DNA from: Thiomicrorhabdus immobilis
Lineage (GTDB): Bacteria; Pseudomonadota; Gammaproteobacteria; Thiomicrospirales; Thiomicrospiraceae
Length of the DNA stretch: 64,000 bases
Direction: 5' to 3'
Assembly: GCF_021654855.1 (NCBI RefSeq)
Contig: NZ_AP024202.1
Coordinates: forward strand, 1,550,001-1,614,000
Made by a program: the position numbers and the translations under genes. A model generated the notes under the pieces. That model was not told the origin of the DNA, ran no database searches, and saw nothing but the letters and a program-made list of their open reading frames with translations. Within the stretch, counting starts at the first letter, position 1; every line of letters starts with the position of its first letter. This document shows, piece after piece, positions 37,690 to 47,443 of the stretch.

Positions 37690-39294
37690 TCAAAGTCCGG
37701 CAACCAACTTCTCAGAAACAGGTATTTTCAACTTCTTACCGACATAAAGTGAATTGGCATTTTTAATACCATTTAACTTCTTAAGCGTTTGCGTCGAAAC
37801 CTCATAATTCTCTGCAATCTGTGAAAGGGTATCACCTCTTTGTACTTTGTACTGCACATAAAGCGTTTCGCCCCAACGAGGTTTTTTCGTATTCTGTTCA
37901 ACATACTTAGCCAACCCATCCACTATGGCACTCGCCATTTTAGTCTGGAATTTCCGGCTCATTAGATTACGCGCTTCATGAGGATTTGAAATAAAGGCCG
38001 TTTCAATCAATAACGATGGCATATCAATCGACTTCAATACAGCAAAACCAGCTGACTGTACCGAATGTTTATGCATTTTGACTTTTTTCTGCATTTCACC
38101 CAAAACCGTTTTAGCCAGTTTACGACTCTCCTTAACGGTTGCAGCTCGAGATAAATCACTCAAAGCAAACGCAACATCGTCATCCAAACCTTTCAAGCTA
38201 ACCTCATCCAAAGATGCATTTTCACTTCTTGCCAGAAGTTTAGCCATAGTACTACTCGCACCACGCTCAGAAAGGATATAAACCGAACCCCCTCTTACCG
38301 AGTTATCATGAAACGCATCCGCATGAATCGAGATAAAAAGATCCGCATCTTTCTCTTTGGCAATCTGCACACGCTGCGATAAAGGAATAAAAACATCTTT
38401 ATCACGTGTTAATACCGCGTGCATACCTGGCTGACGATCGATAATCTCTTTTAACGCCTTAGCCATATTCAGAGTGGCCTCTTTCTCGTAGATATGATTA
38501 TGGCCTATCGCACCGGTATCCTTACCACCATGCCCTGCATCGATAGCCACGACAAAATCATGTTTCACTGCAAAAACGGAACTCTCTTGGTCCAATAAAC
38601 TTTGTGTCGCTTTGTTGGCTGTTGAGTTTTTATCTTCCGATGCTTTACTCAACTGCACCAATGGCGTTACTTTACTAGACTCTTTAACCAGTGATTTAGC
38701 CACAGTCGTTTTATGCTCTAGGGTTTTTCTCTCGGCTGTATTGCCACTAGCCTGTTGGCTGGCGACGTTTTTTTCTACAGCAGGTTTTGCATTGACAAGC
38801 TGTTTTTTCGACTCTTTTACCACAGTTTCTGGTTTAGATAGAGACAGACTCTTAGAGGAAGGTTTTTTAGCCATCGTTGCAGGCTTATCGGTGATATCCA
38901 ACACAAGACGTTGGTTACCCTTGGTATTAAGAATAAAGGTTTTATAACTAGGGGTTTTATGGAGATCTAAAACAACACGTACACGTTTAGAGTTGTCGGA
39001 AACACGAATTTTGAATAAGCGGGAATCGGTGATATGTTTGCTTTTAAAGGAAAGTCCATTTTTTGCATCCGTGAAATCGACAACCAATCTTGAAGGGTTG
39101 CTCAATTCAACAATCTTATAATCCTGATAATCCTGAGTTTGCTTTAAGTCAAAAACAACCCGAGTTTTATCGGCAGCCTGCCCGATGCGCATACTAGACA
39201 ACTGCCCATTTGCAAATACCGTTTCCATCCAAAGCAGTAATAGAACACCCAAGGTTGCAGAGATTGTTTTACGAGTTAAATCTAGCGATTTCAT
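37690..39294 (-). CDS. amiC: N-acetylmuramoyl-L-alanine amidase, AMIN-Amidase_3-LysM
   Basis: Periplasmic zinc amidase that splits septal peptidoglycan during daughter-cell separation. 534 aa: signal peptide, an AMIN domain (residues 30-135, MRIGQAADKTRVVFDL), a low-complexity Lys/Ser linker, the Amidase_3 domain with zinc ligands in VAIDAGHGGKDTGAIG, IYEKEATLN and FISIHADAF and the catalytic Glu in LIETAFISNPHE, then one C-terminal LysM (YKVQRGDTLSQIAENYEVS). AmiB and AmiC cannot be told apart safely; LysM and the tsaE neighbour favour AmiB-like usage. Confidence 0.92.
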   Translation of the reverse strand: MKSLDLTRKTISATLGVLLLLWMETVFANGQLSSMRIGQAADKTRVVFDLKQTQDYQDYKIVELSNPSRLVVDFTDAKNGLSFKSKHITDSRLFKIRVSDNSKRVRVVLDLHKTPSYKTFILNTKGNQRLVLDITDKPATMAKKPSSKSLSLSKPETVVKESKKQLVNAKPAVEKNVASQQASGNTAERKTLEHKTTVAKSLVKESSKVTPLVQLSKASEDKNSTANKATQSLLDQESSVFAVKHDFVVAIDAGHGGKDTGAIGHNHIYEKEATLNMAKALKEIIDRQPGMHAVLTRDKDVFIPLSQRVQIAKEKDADLFISIHADAFHDNSVRGGSVYILSERGASSTMAKLLARSENASLDEVSLKGLDDDVAFALSDLSRAATVKESRKLAKTVLGEMQKKVKMHKHSVQSAGFAVLKSIDMPSLLIETAFISNPHEARNLMSRKFQTKMASAIVDGLAKYVEQNTKKPRWGETLYVQYKVQRGDTLSQIAENYEVSTQTLKKLNGIKNANSLYVGKKLKIPVSEKLVAGL

Positions 39295-39415
39295 TAGGTT
39301 AGCCTTTAATAACGTTTTTTATAACTTTACTTTCGCTTACTTTATTACCAAAAACCGTGCCAAATAAAACGTCAATTTAACGTCAACTCAAAGTTAAACG
39401 CCCTTTTGTTCGATT

Positions 39416-39913
39416 TTACGACGATGTTTTTGACATGATTTGCTCTACAAGAGATTTACCTTTTTGTGAAACGGATTGAATCTTAACGGTTCGTCCACAA
39501 TCAGCATAAACAAACTCAAACTCAATATCCGCGCTCGGTAAAATCGGCACCCCTTTTTGCGGCCATTCGATTAATGCCACAAAATTTTCATTGAATAAAT
39601 CCCTTATGGCTAAATACTCTAACTCTTCTGGATCGCAAAGTCTATATAAATCAAGGTGATGTATCGTATTTATAGAAAAATTGTAACTTTCTACTATAGT
39701 ATAGGTTGGACTTTTAACTTTTTGCCCCGGTATGAAGTGTTGAATAAATGCTCGAGAAAAGAAGGACTTACCGGCACCCAAATCACCGTATAGGTAGAAA
39801 ATCAGCCCTTTTTCAAAACCACCGTTCTCAGCCACCAAATTTGCAATCAAACCAGCAAATTCAATACTTTCAGCCTCGTCCAGCAATTGTATTTCGGTAT
39901 GTAATTGAGACAT
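39416..39913 (-). CDS. tsaE: tRNA threonylcarbamoyladenosine biosynthesis ATPase TsaE
   Basis: P-loop ATPase that supports TsaB-TsaD in making t6A37 on ANN-decoding tRNAs. 165 aa from the ATG at 39913, preceded by AAGGG. Walker A YLYGDLGAGKSFFSRAFIQ, the segment KSPTYTIVESYNF and the HLDLYRLCDPEELEYL motif are diagnostic. amiC follows on the same strand, as usual. The nnr (yjeF) gene often found between queG and tsaE is not here. Confidence 0.95.
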   Translation of the reverse strand: MSQLHTEIQLLDEAESIEFAGLIANLVAENGGFEKGLIFYLYGDLGAGKSFFSRAFIQHFIPGQKVKSPTYTIVESYNFSINTIHHLDLYRLCDPEELEYLAIRDLFNENFVALIEWPQKGVPILPSADIEFEFVYADCGRTVKIQSVSQKGKSLVEQIMSKTSS

Positions 39914-40082
39914 TTTCACCCTTAAACACTATCTAATAACTATGTTATATCTACCAACCCTACAAGATAAACCATAGGGAAACCCAGCCAATTCTAGATC
40001 AAGCAACGACACACTTAAATGCCGGCTCATCCAGAATCGAGTTCTTTTATCCAAGTTTTACTAATTTGATACACTATGCGAC

Positions 40083-41288
40083 ATGAATCAAGCCTCCAAC
40101 CCTTCTCAGCCAAAACTTTCTGGCAAAACTCTTGCAGACCAAATCAAGATTTGGGGTCAAGAACTTGGCTTTGCCGACATCGGTATTTCCGATACCGACC
40201 TATCAAACTACGAAGTGCAGTATTTTAACTGGATAGGTGAAAATTTTCATGGCGAAATGGATTACATGCAGCGTCACGGCACCAAACGCACCCGCCCTAA
40301 CGAACTTGAACCCGGCACTTCAAGCATTATCAGCGTTCGTTTAAACTACTTTGACAATGATGCCGAACAGGCCACCCAACAACTACACAACCCTGAAAAA
40401 GCCTATGTTTCCAGATATGCATTAGGTAAGGACTATCACAAATTAATCCGTAAACGCCTACAGGCATTGGCCGACAAAATCCATGCTGTTTGTGATAACT
40501 TTCATTACCGGGCTTTTACGGATAGCGCTCCGGTGCTAGAACGTCCAATCGCTGAAAAAGCAGGCTTAGGGTTTATTGGCAAAAACAGCTTAATCATCCA
40601 CCCACGAGCAGGTTCATGGTTTTTTCTAGGGGAAATCTATACCAACCTGCAACTTCCGGCCGATGAAACCTTTCATAAACAGGGTTGCGGACCTTGCACC
40701 GCCTGCATGGATGAATGCCCCACTCAAGCTATTGTTGCCAATACCGTAATTGATGCTAGGCGTTGCATCTCTTATCTAACCATTGAATATAAAGGCTCTA
40801 TTCCGACAGAACTGCGTCCTTTGATGGGTAACCGCATTTATGGTTGTGACGACTGCCAACTGGTGTGTCCTTGGAATAGATTCACTCAACCTACTGCAGA
40901 GACGGCTTTTAAAGACCAACAACATTTAGACTCTGCCAGCTTAATTGACTTATGGTCATGGAGCGAACCGCAATTCATGAAAAACCTAGAAGGCTCTCCA
41001 ATCCGCAGAATTGGTTATGCACAGTGGAATCGTAACTTAGCCATTGCCATGGGTAATGCAAAAGCGGAAAACCTTCTTTTGGAAACATTTATAACGCATT
41101 TAAAATCCAAGCTTGGCAAAATCAGTCTTTTAGTGGATGAACATATTGAATGGGCCATAATGCAGCTAACCACCAGAGTAGCCGCCAATTCAAGCCAAAC
41201 AGAAACGACCAGGCCTGGTCACATTGAAAAAGATTCAAATATCTCAATCAAACCATATGTTGTAAAGAAATACTATTTACCAAAATAG
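40083..41288 (+). CDS. queG: Epoxyqueuosine reductase
   Basis: Cobalamin-dependent Fe-S enzyme that completes queuosine at tRNA position 34. 401 aa. DSAPVLERPIAEKAGLGFIGKNS is the conserved substrate and cobalamin region. Two [4Fe-4S] clusters are bound by GCGPCTACMDECPTQAI and YGCDDCQLVCPWNRF. The C-terminal tail beyond residue 360 is not conserved and includes a palindrome copy read as T-R-P-G-H, in a frame different from other copies. Divergent from tsaE. Confidence 0.96.
   Translation: MNQASNPSQPKLSGKTLADQIKIWGQELGFADIGISDTDLSNYEVQYFNWIGENFHGEMDYMQRHGTKRTRPNELEPGTSSIISVRLNYFDNDAEQATQQLHNPEKAYVSRYALGKDYHKLIRKRLQALADKIHAVCDNFHYRAFTDSAPVLERPIAEKAGLGFIGKNSLIIHPRAGSWFFLGEIYTNLQLPADETFHKQGCGPCTACMDECPTQAIVANTVIDARRCISYLTIEYKGSIPTELRPLMGNRIYGCDDCQLVCPWNRFTQPTAETAFKDQQHLDSASLIDLWSWSEPQFMKNLEGSPIRRIGYAQWNRNLAIAMGNAKAENLLLETFITHLKSKLGKISLLVDEHIEWAIMQLTTRVAANSSQTETTRPGHIEKDSNISIKPYVVKKYYLPK
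41208..41219. repeat. Iterated palindrome ACCAGGCCTGGT, copy 7 (in queG)
   Basis: Exact copy in the variable C-terminal tail, read as T-R-P-G: the third possible reading frame. Confidence 0.9.
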
Positions 41289-41319
41289 GTTTATAAATTT
41301 GATCGTCTAAACAGCCATC

Positions 41320-41354
41320 AACCAAGCTGACAGGCCGTTAGCTTGGTTAGTTTT
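41320..41354 (+). terminator. Probable terminator after queG
   Basis: AACCAAGCT / AGCTTGGTT stem with an 11-nt loop followed by AGTTTTAT. The T-run is short, so termination strength is doubtful. Confidence 0.5.
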
Positions 41355-41367
41355 ATAGAGCAATGCT

Positions 41368-42732
41368 TTATAAACGATCGAAAATAGAGCCTTGGGTTGG
41401 GGTGAACAACTTGGCATATAACCTGGATGCATAGGTATTGGTCATGCCCGCGATGTAATCTGAAATCACACGTTGTTGCGCTTGTTCATCCGCGGCTTTT
41501 TGGTATTTTTCATAGGAGCTTGAAGGCAGTAAAGCACCAGGGTTTGCACGTAAAGACTTAAACAATTCAAGCACGATAAGCTGGCCTTTATATTCCATCT
41601 GTTTTACCTCTGGAATGGTAATGACATTTTTGAAGACAAACCTTTTCAACAGCTCTAACACTGCTGCCTCGCCCTCTTTTAAAGCGGCTTGATAACGTAA
41701 TAAAGGATGTTCGAAATCGGTATTCTCATCCATGTAAATGGATTCGACCATAATCCCCACCATTTTACTGACGGCATGTTTACGCCCTTTCGAGGAATTA
41801 CTGAAGAGTAAATCCGTCATGTCATCATCCCAAAGCGCATACTGTTTAAAAACCGGATTCTCCATCACCTCTGCTTGCCAGAGATCGCGAGCGACCATTT
41901 TCATCGCCACGGCGTCTTCTAAATCATGAATCCCATAGGCGATATCATCCGCCAATTCCATGATGGTGGTATCCAGCGCCTTGTATTGAGTCTGGCGATG
42001 ACACCCTTTGCAGTCCACCAATTGGGTAAAACGCAATTTATCCTCGGTAGAAAACGGTGCCAACACCCAATCAAACAACGCTTTTTCTTCAAGGTATAAA
42101 CTTTTTGGCGGAGACCAGCGGTTCATTTGCAAGGTTCTAAAATCATCCACCTGGGATTCTTGCAACTGCGCCAAATAGGTTGTATTGGCGGCAATCACAT
42201 CGTTATAAATGGCCGGATATTTCATCACCCCCAAAGCGGTTCTGCGTGATAAATCCAAGCCATTGCTCGCAGTATATTCACCCAACTTCGCCAATATTCT
42301 CAAAGTCTGTGCATTGCCTTCAAAACCACCGTAATGACGCATCATGTAATTCAACGCCACTTCACCACCATGGCCATATGGAGGATGCCCCAAGTCGTGC
42401 GCTAAACAAATCGCTTCAATCAGGTAAAAAGAAGGCAGCCACTCTAAATAATCGGCGTCCTTGCCGTTTTCATTCATACCGACGGTAATCAACTGCTCGA
42501 CCAGACCTGAGCCAATCTGCGCCACTTCCATAGAATGGGTTAGGCGAGTCCGATAAAAATCCGATTCACTGAGGCCAAAAATCTGTGTTTTGGCTTGCAA
42601 ACGTCTAAACGAGGCGGAATGAATCACTCGGGCTCGATCTCGCTGATAAACGATACGGGCCGGTCTTGACGGTAATGACTGTAAATAATCAGAATATCGT
42701 TGTGTCCACTGTTGCGTTTCGATGGAATCCAT
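41368..42732 (-). CDS. dgt: Deoxyguanosinetriphosphate triphosphohydrolase (dGTPase)
   Basis: HD-domain hydrolase that releases triphosphate from dGTP and related dNTPs. 454 aa. HD metal ligands are in RLTHSMEVAQIG, AICLAHDLGHPPYGHGGE and ELADDIAYGIHDLEDA; the N-terminal RDRARVIHSASFRRLQAKTQIF is the usual lead-in. Single gene convergent with queG; no nearby nucleotide-metabolism genes. Confidence 0.94.
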   Translation of the reverse strand: MDSIETQQWTQRYSDYLQSLPSRPARIVYQRDRARVIHSASFRRLQAKTQIFGLSESDFYRTRLTHSMEVAQIGSGLVEQLITVGMNENGKDADYLEWLPSFYLIEAICLAHDLGHPPYGHGGEVALNYMMRHYGGFEGNAQTLRILAKLGEYTASNGLDLSRRTALGVMKYPAIYNDVIAANTTYLAQLQESQVDDFRTLQMNRWSPPKSLYLEEKALFDWVLAPFSTEDKLRFTQLVDCKGCHRQTQYKALDTTIMELADDIAYGIHDLEDAVAMKMVARDLWQAEVMENPVFKQYALWDDDMTDLLFSNSSKGRKHAVSKMVGIMVESIYMDENTDFEHPLLRYQAALKEGEAAVLELLKRFVFKNVITIPEVKQMEYKGQLIVLELFKSLRANPGALLPSSSYEKYQKAADEQAQQRVISDYIAGMTNTYASRLYAKLFTPTQGSIFDRL

Positions 42733-42993
42733 ATTGGCTCTTTAAATAAGTGTTTGAAATAATCAATCACTATAATACTGAAAAAAAACCCAATAGGGTT
42801 ACTGAAAACATCAAATTCCTTTGCAAAACACCTGTTTGTATCCTCTAGCAAATAGACCTTTTAAAATTTAAGCGTTATGCTTATTCTAAGAAAAAGTTTG
42901 GTTAAGGTGATATTCATTGGTTCTGAATAGATTCAAAACCGATCAGGCTTGAATCTTAAGTTAATTGACGAGGGTATTAAAGAGGGTATTTAT

Positions 42994-43236
42994 ATGCAAA
43001 GGATTTCAGGTTACCTATCTAGCAAAACAGCTTTACAGTTTTTTTCGGGCATTAAGTTAGCATTTATGCCTTTAATGTTGCTCATGATGATGAGTACTGC
43101 ATTAACAGGTTGTGAAAAATCTGCGGTTGAAAAGTGTATTGATAAACAAAGCTATCTTTGGGATAACAAAACCAATGACAAAAATGCCAATAAAGCGTAT
43201 TGGGATGCGGTAGCCAAATGCAAACAACAAAACTAA
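42994..43236 (+). CDS. Small predicted lipoprotein
   Basis: 80 aa from the ATG at 42994, which has GAGGG about ten bases upstream (an upstream in-frame ATG at 42949 has none). A hydrophobic segment rich in Leu and Met ends in a lipobox (TALTGCEK). The mature part is only about 40 residues, with two cysteines (EKCIDKQ, AKCKQQ) and a Trp/Lys-rich body. No family recognised. It precedes ydbH by 85 nt. Confidence 0.6.
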   Translation: MQRISGYLSSKTALQFFSGIKLAFMPLMLLMMMSTALTGCEKSAVEKCIDKQSYLWDNKTNDKNANKAYWDAVAKCKQQN

Positions 43237-43321
43237 TTTCACCAAGCCGGGCAAGCACCACCTTTTATTTGTTAGCTCCCACCTAAAATGGCCAATGATT
43301 AAGAGGGGGCATCCTATACAA

Positions 43322-46300
43322 ATGAAATGGTTAAAACGTTTTGGTCTCACGCTGCTTATAGTATTGATTATGGCAATCAGTTTATTCATGTTTGCACGCC
43401 TATGGATTGATAACAGCCTTAAAGAACAGCATATCACCGATATCAAATGGCAAGTCGGTTCCATAGGGATTAAAAACACCCATATCACCGCCTTGGAGTT
43501 CACCTTACAAGACCGTTTCAAGTTTCAAATCCAAAACCTGGATATTCTATGGTCTTTTAGCCAAACGCCAGCAGATGGCTATCGTCAATTTATTGATGCC
43601 CTTTCAATACAGGCTCTCACAATCAATAACCGTTCCAACGACCAACCCAATCAAGCGATGTTCAGAGATACCGCTAGCAATATCTCAGGCAATACCCCGC
43701 TTGTTGAGCATCTGAATTTAATCATTGCAGTAATCAAACAAAGCTCACAACCGAGTGAACCTCTTGCCCACAACCTCGCAACAAACTTAGCACTTACGGA
43801 CACTGAGTACTTGGCCTATGTTCCCAAAATCGTAAACATTGATAAAATCCAATACTCACAACCATGCATTCCATCCAGTACTGGAACATCGAGTGCACAA
43901 CCTCCCACAACAAAAAGTTGTACGGCAATCGGAAATTTAAAATGGGTTAATCAAATAACAGAGCCGGAAATTTCCAGCAAGCTGACTTTCAAACTACAAG
44001 ATGCCTCCCAGCAAAACTTGCTTATCGATACACAACTGAATTTAACCGCCAAACTTGAAGACCGCAAATTGATGCAAACACGGTTAAATGCTGCGCTCAA
44101 CTTAATCGATAAAAATTTATCCGCTGAACAATCGGTACTTAAACTCCAATGGCACAACCAGACCTCAAACCTTGCAAAAAACCAGTTACACACGAATTTT
44201 CAGATTCAAACCCAACCAGGCCTGGTCACAGAGGATTTTGCGACTCGTTGGCAGGAAGTTAACTCGATTTATCGCAACTGGTCTGGCAAAGATTTAGCTT
44301 TTTCACCCAAGGTCCAACCGCAACTCGATTTGGCGATTGAAGCGCATTTTGATTTAAGCCAGCTGAATGGGCCTGATGAATCGAATCCTCCTCAAGCTTT
44401 GCAAGCTTTATTAAATAACCTAATGAAACACTCCGATTTCAACCTGCACTTTGCTGCGTCCAGCAAACAACCTTTGGAAATCAAAAACCAGGCTGAAATC
44501 AACGGCAATCTACAAGCAGAACTGACGGCCAAACACGGTGAAATAAAACAATATCAACTCCAAGGTAGCGGCAAACTTGCCTTCATTAACGATTCAGCCG
44601 CTGACAACTGGCTCAACAACCATAAAATCAGCCTTCCAGAAATGGCGTTTGAGATTAAAAGCCAAAATCAGCTGGCACTTAAGTTAGACCAGCTGGACAA
44701 TTTAAACGCAACACAAAGCCAATTTCCTTTTAGCGTGTTGCTAAACAGTATCAACAACCAAACCACGCCCTCTCAAAAAGTCAACGGTTTCAAGCTGGAT
44801 TTACAAGGCCGTCTACAGCTAAAACAGCAACCAACCATTGAGATAACCAGCGGAAAACTGCTTGCTGAGTTGCCGTACATACAATTCAACCCATCCAATC
44901 AATCCGAACACAACCGTGCCGAACTGGAATTTACCGCTCAGGCTAATCTGGATTCTTGGAAAATCCTTTCTAAAACAGGTTCTTTAAAAAGCAACTTAAC
45001 AACCCAGTTAACGACCAACTCAACAACCGCTGACAAAAAGCGAGCGGATAAACTAGATATCCGCCAAGCAACCCTGGTTTGGCAAGATCTTGAGCTAACC
45101 GCAAACAAAAAACCAATTAACCCAAAAATCAACCTCACCCAAACCTCAGGGGTTTTCAATAGCACAATTGAATCCATGGCATTGCAAGCCAATATTTCAC
45201 ACCCGCTTGTGCAAGCGGAAAAACTCCAACTCAATATAAAACAATTCGCCTTAACGCCGGTTATTGCCAACCAAAAGACCGCCAATCCGAACCTGGGTGG
45301 CTATCAAATAGACGCTCAATATCAATTAGCCAGCAGTAAGGTTGTTGAACCACATCTGTTAACACAATCATGGAAAGGATTCGGCAAAACGAAGGTGAAC
45401 TACCAATTTGAAGACCGTGAAATAAGCCAAATCCAGTTACAAGGTAGCATTTCAAATAAAGCAGGCCTGGTTGTTTTTCATAATGCCTTTTACACCCCTT
45501 CTCAAATCTACAGTGATTGGTTTATCCCCCCCATCTATTTTTTAGCGGGTAATAGCTTGCAAAAAACCTTTAAAGACTGGCCAAAACTGGTTAACGTCGG
45601 GAGCGGAAAAATCCAGGCCAAAGGTACAACAAAACTCCGTTTTACCGATGCCGATGCGACAAAACCACTGCTTGATAATCTCTATAGCCAAGGTGAGGTT
45701 TCAGCGCAAAGTCTCAGCGGGATACTCTCTGAAACCACCTTTAATCAGATATCGACAGATATGACTTTTGAACTCAATAAGAATGCGCTGTCTTTGAATG
45801 TCAAAAAACTCGAGGCCTTACAGATTAACCATGGTGTCATCCTAGGCCCACTGGAGTTTGCCGCGGATTATCAGGCCAGTCTTCAAGCTTTATCCAAAGG
45901 CAAACTTAAAATCAAACAAGCGACCAGCCAAATCTTCAGTGGACAGGCCTGGTTGGATTCTCAAGACATTAACTTAGCCGAGCCTTTTGCAAGCCAACTG
46001 CACATCAATGCGCTTGATATTACCGCTTTGCTGAAACAATACCCGTCAGCTGAAATCAATGGCACCGGTACGCTTTACGGCGAGCTGCCTTTTAAAGTCA
46101 ACCTGCTTAAAAAACCGTATATCACGATACAAAAAGGGTTTTTGAAAGCCAAATCACCGGGTGGCTTACTCAAATACCAACCTGCTTCAGGCGGATTGAA
46201 ACAAACCCATCAGAGCATGCAACTGGTTATGAGTGTGTTAGAAGATTTTCACTATAATCTTTTGGAAAGCCAGGTCACTTATGAAAACGACAATAAGTTG

Positions 46301-46495
46301 CATTTGAAACTTAAATTACAAGGTAAAAATCCTGCGGTTGAATCGGGTAGGCAAGTTAACTTCAACATCCAACTGGAAGAAGATTTACCCGCTTTGATAA
46401 CCAGCATGCAAATCAGCAACCAAGTGAGTGAGACCATCAAAAAACGGATTCAGAGCAAGTTGGAAAACAGTGAAAACAACGGAGATAGCCGTTGA
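43322..46495 (+). CDS. ydbH: YdbH-like AsmA-superfamily intermembrane lipid transport protein
   Basis: About 1,057 aa. One N-terminal membrane anchor (residues 5-28) is followed by a long periplasmic region of repetitive beta-strand sequence, as in the bridge-like AsmA/YdbH/TamB proteins that move phospholipids to the outer membrane. The C-terminal LDITALLKQYPSAEINGTGTLYGELPFKV and the terminal amphipathic segment are family features. The link to YnbE and YdbL immediately downstream makes the call firm. ATG 43322 chosen for its GAGGGGG. One exact and two near palindrome copies lie inside. Confidence 0.85.
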   Translation: MKWLKRFGLTLLIVLIMAISLFMFARLWIDNSLKEQHITDIKWQVGSIGIKNTHITALEFTLQDRFKFQIQNLDILWSFSQTPADGYRQFIDALSIQALTINNRSNDQPNQAMFRDTASNISGNTPLVEHLNLIIAVIKQSSQPSEPLAHNLATNLALTDTEYLAYVPKIVNIDKIQYSQPCIPSSTGTSSAQPPTTKSCTAIGNLKWVNQITEPEISSKLTFKLQDASQQNLLIDTQLNLTAKLEDRKLMQTRLNAALNLIDKNLSAEQSVLKLQWHNQTSNLAKNQLHTNFQIQTQPGLVTEDFATRWQEVNSIYRNWSGKDLAFSPKVQPQLDLAIEAHFDLSQLNGPDESNPPQALQALLNNLMKHSDFNLHFAASSKQPLEIKNQAEINGNLQAELTAKHGEIKQYQLQGSGKLAFINDSAADNWLNNHKISLPEMAFEIKSQNQLALKLDQLDNLNATQSQFPFSVLLNSINNQTTPSQKVNGFKLDLQGRLQLKQQPTIEITSGKLLAELPYIQFNPSNQSEHNRAELEFTAQANLDSWKILSKTGSLKSNLTTQLTTNSTTADKKRADKLDIRQATLVWQDLELTANKKPINPKINLTQTSGVFNSTIESMALQANISHPLVQAEKLQLNIKQFALTPVIANQKTANPNLGGYQIDAQYQLASSKVVEPHLLTQSWKGFGKTKVNYQFEDREISQIQLQGSISNKAGLVVFHNAFYTPSQIYSDWFIPPIYFLAGNSLQKTFKDWPKLVNVGSGKIQAKGTTKLRFTDADATKPLLDNLYSQGEVSAQSLSGILSETTFNQISTDMTFELNKNALSLNVKKLEALQINHGVILGPLEFAADYQASLQALSKGKLKIKQATSQIFSGQAWLDSQDINLAEPFASQLHINALDITALLKQYPSAEINGTGTLYGELPFKVNLLKKPYITIQKGFLKAKSPGGLLKYQPASGGLKQTHQSMQLVMSVLEDFHYNLLESQVTYENDNKLHLKLKLQGKNPAVESGRQVNFNIQLEEDLPALITSMQISNQVSETIKKRIQSKLENSENNGDSR
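44215..44226. repeat. Iterated palindrome ACCAGGCCTGGT, copy 8 (in ydbH)
   Basis: Exact copy read as Q-P-G-L-V-T. Partial copies in the same gene are at 45462-45471 (CAGGCCTGGT) and 45944-45953 (CAGGCCTGGT). Confidence 0.9.
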
Positions 46496-46660
46496 TATCC
46501 TGCTTCTATCAGTAGTTTTTAAACACAGGAAGCAGAATATTAAAAGACTATGAATTCATTCTTAAGCATCCAAGTTTAGCGATGCTTTCTCATGGACTTC
46601 TGCTAAACTGATTACTCAAAACCGATTACTAAGAACTAAAGTCCCATACTGGAGTTTATT

Positions 46661-46891
46661 ATGCTCTCACAAAATATTTTTCATAATGTCAGGCTACCCC
46701 AAAAATCATTCATCGCCTTTAGCCTGGTGTTTACCATGGCTGGCATATCGGCGTGCACACCATCTGTTCAAGTGGCATTACCCAATGAACCGATCAATAT
46801 CAATTTAAACGTCAAGATTCAGCATGAAATACTGATTAAAATTGATAAACAACTCGATAATATGTTTAGTTCATCCAGCGGATTATTTTAA
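46661..46891 (+). CDS. ynbE: YnbE-like outer-membrane lipoprotein
   Basis: 76 aa. Signal peptide with lipobox (GISACTP), then the short mature segment INLNVKIQHEILIKIDKQL typical of YnbE. In E. coli, YnbE multimers in the outer membrane stack onto the C-terminal end of YdbH to complete the lipid-transport bridge, and YdbL modulates that interaction. Gene order ydbH-ynbE-ydbL is conserved here, with 165 nt after ydbH and 11 nt before ydbL. Confidence 0.85.
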   Translation: MLSQNIFHNVRLPQKSFIAFSLVFTMAGISACTPSVQVALPNEPININLNVKIQHEILIKIDKQLDNMFSSSSGLF

Positions 46892-46902
46892 GGAGAGTCA
46901 TT

Positions 46903-47256
46903 ATGAGAATTTTAAAACCCATCAACATATTGATTATCAGTTTATTACTCACCCTCTCGTCTTATGCTTGGTCAATGGATTTGTCTGCAGCTATGGCTCA
47001 GCTCAGCACGGTAAAAAGCCAAGGTCTGGTAGGAGAACAGCAAAATGGCTATTTGGGAGTGGTCAAGAATCAAAACAATGCACAAAGCGTAGTGCAGTTA
47101 ATTAACCAGGCTCGTAACGAACAGTATCAAAAAATGGCGCAAACCCACAATGTGAACTTGTCTGAGATTGAAGCTTTAGCCGGGAAAAAAGCCATCGAAA
47201 AAACCCCTTCAGGGCAATACATCAATATTGATGGAAAATGGATGAAAAAACCTTAA
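46903..47256 (+). CDS. ydbL: YdbL-like periplasmic protein (DUF1318)
   Basis: 117 aa with a Sec signal peptide (cleavage near AWS-MD). Contains LSTVKSQGLVGEQQNGYLGVV and INQARNEQYQKMAQ, the DUF1318 pattern. The family partner acts as a chaperone-like regulator of YdbH-YnbE assembly in E. coli. AAGGAGAG precedes its ATG. Last gene of the operon, followed by a long hairpin. Confidence 0.87.
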   Translation: MRILKPINILIISLLLTLSSYAWSMDLSAAMAQLSTVKSQGLVGEQQNGYLGVVKNQNNAQSVVQLINQARNEQYQKMAQTHNVNLSEIEALAGKKAIEKTPSGQYINIDGKWMKKP

Positions 47257-47273
47257 ATCATTCACTCTGATTA

Positions 47274-47308
47274 AAACATGCAACTGCTTGACACAGCTTT
47301 GCATGTTT
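47274..47308. terminator. Hairpin after ydbL
   Basis: AAACATGCAA / TTGCATGTTT, a ten-base perfect stem with a 15-nt loop. No T-run, so it may be an RNA-end or mRNA-stability element instead of an intrinsic terminator. Confidence 0.4.
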
Positions 47309-47443
47309 ACCTAAACACCAGCTCCTGTCGCTAATCAAGTTTTCTGCTTTTTTACTTAAAATCCCCAAACTAAATATTGATTCACCCCATCCATCTGTTA
47401 ACATTAATTCTGTGTGTTCGCATAATTACGGTGGAGTCTAACA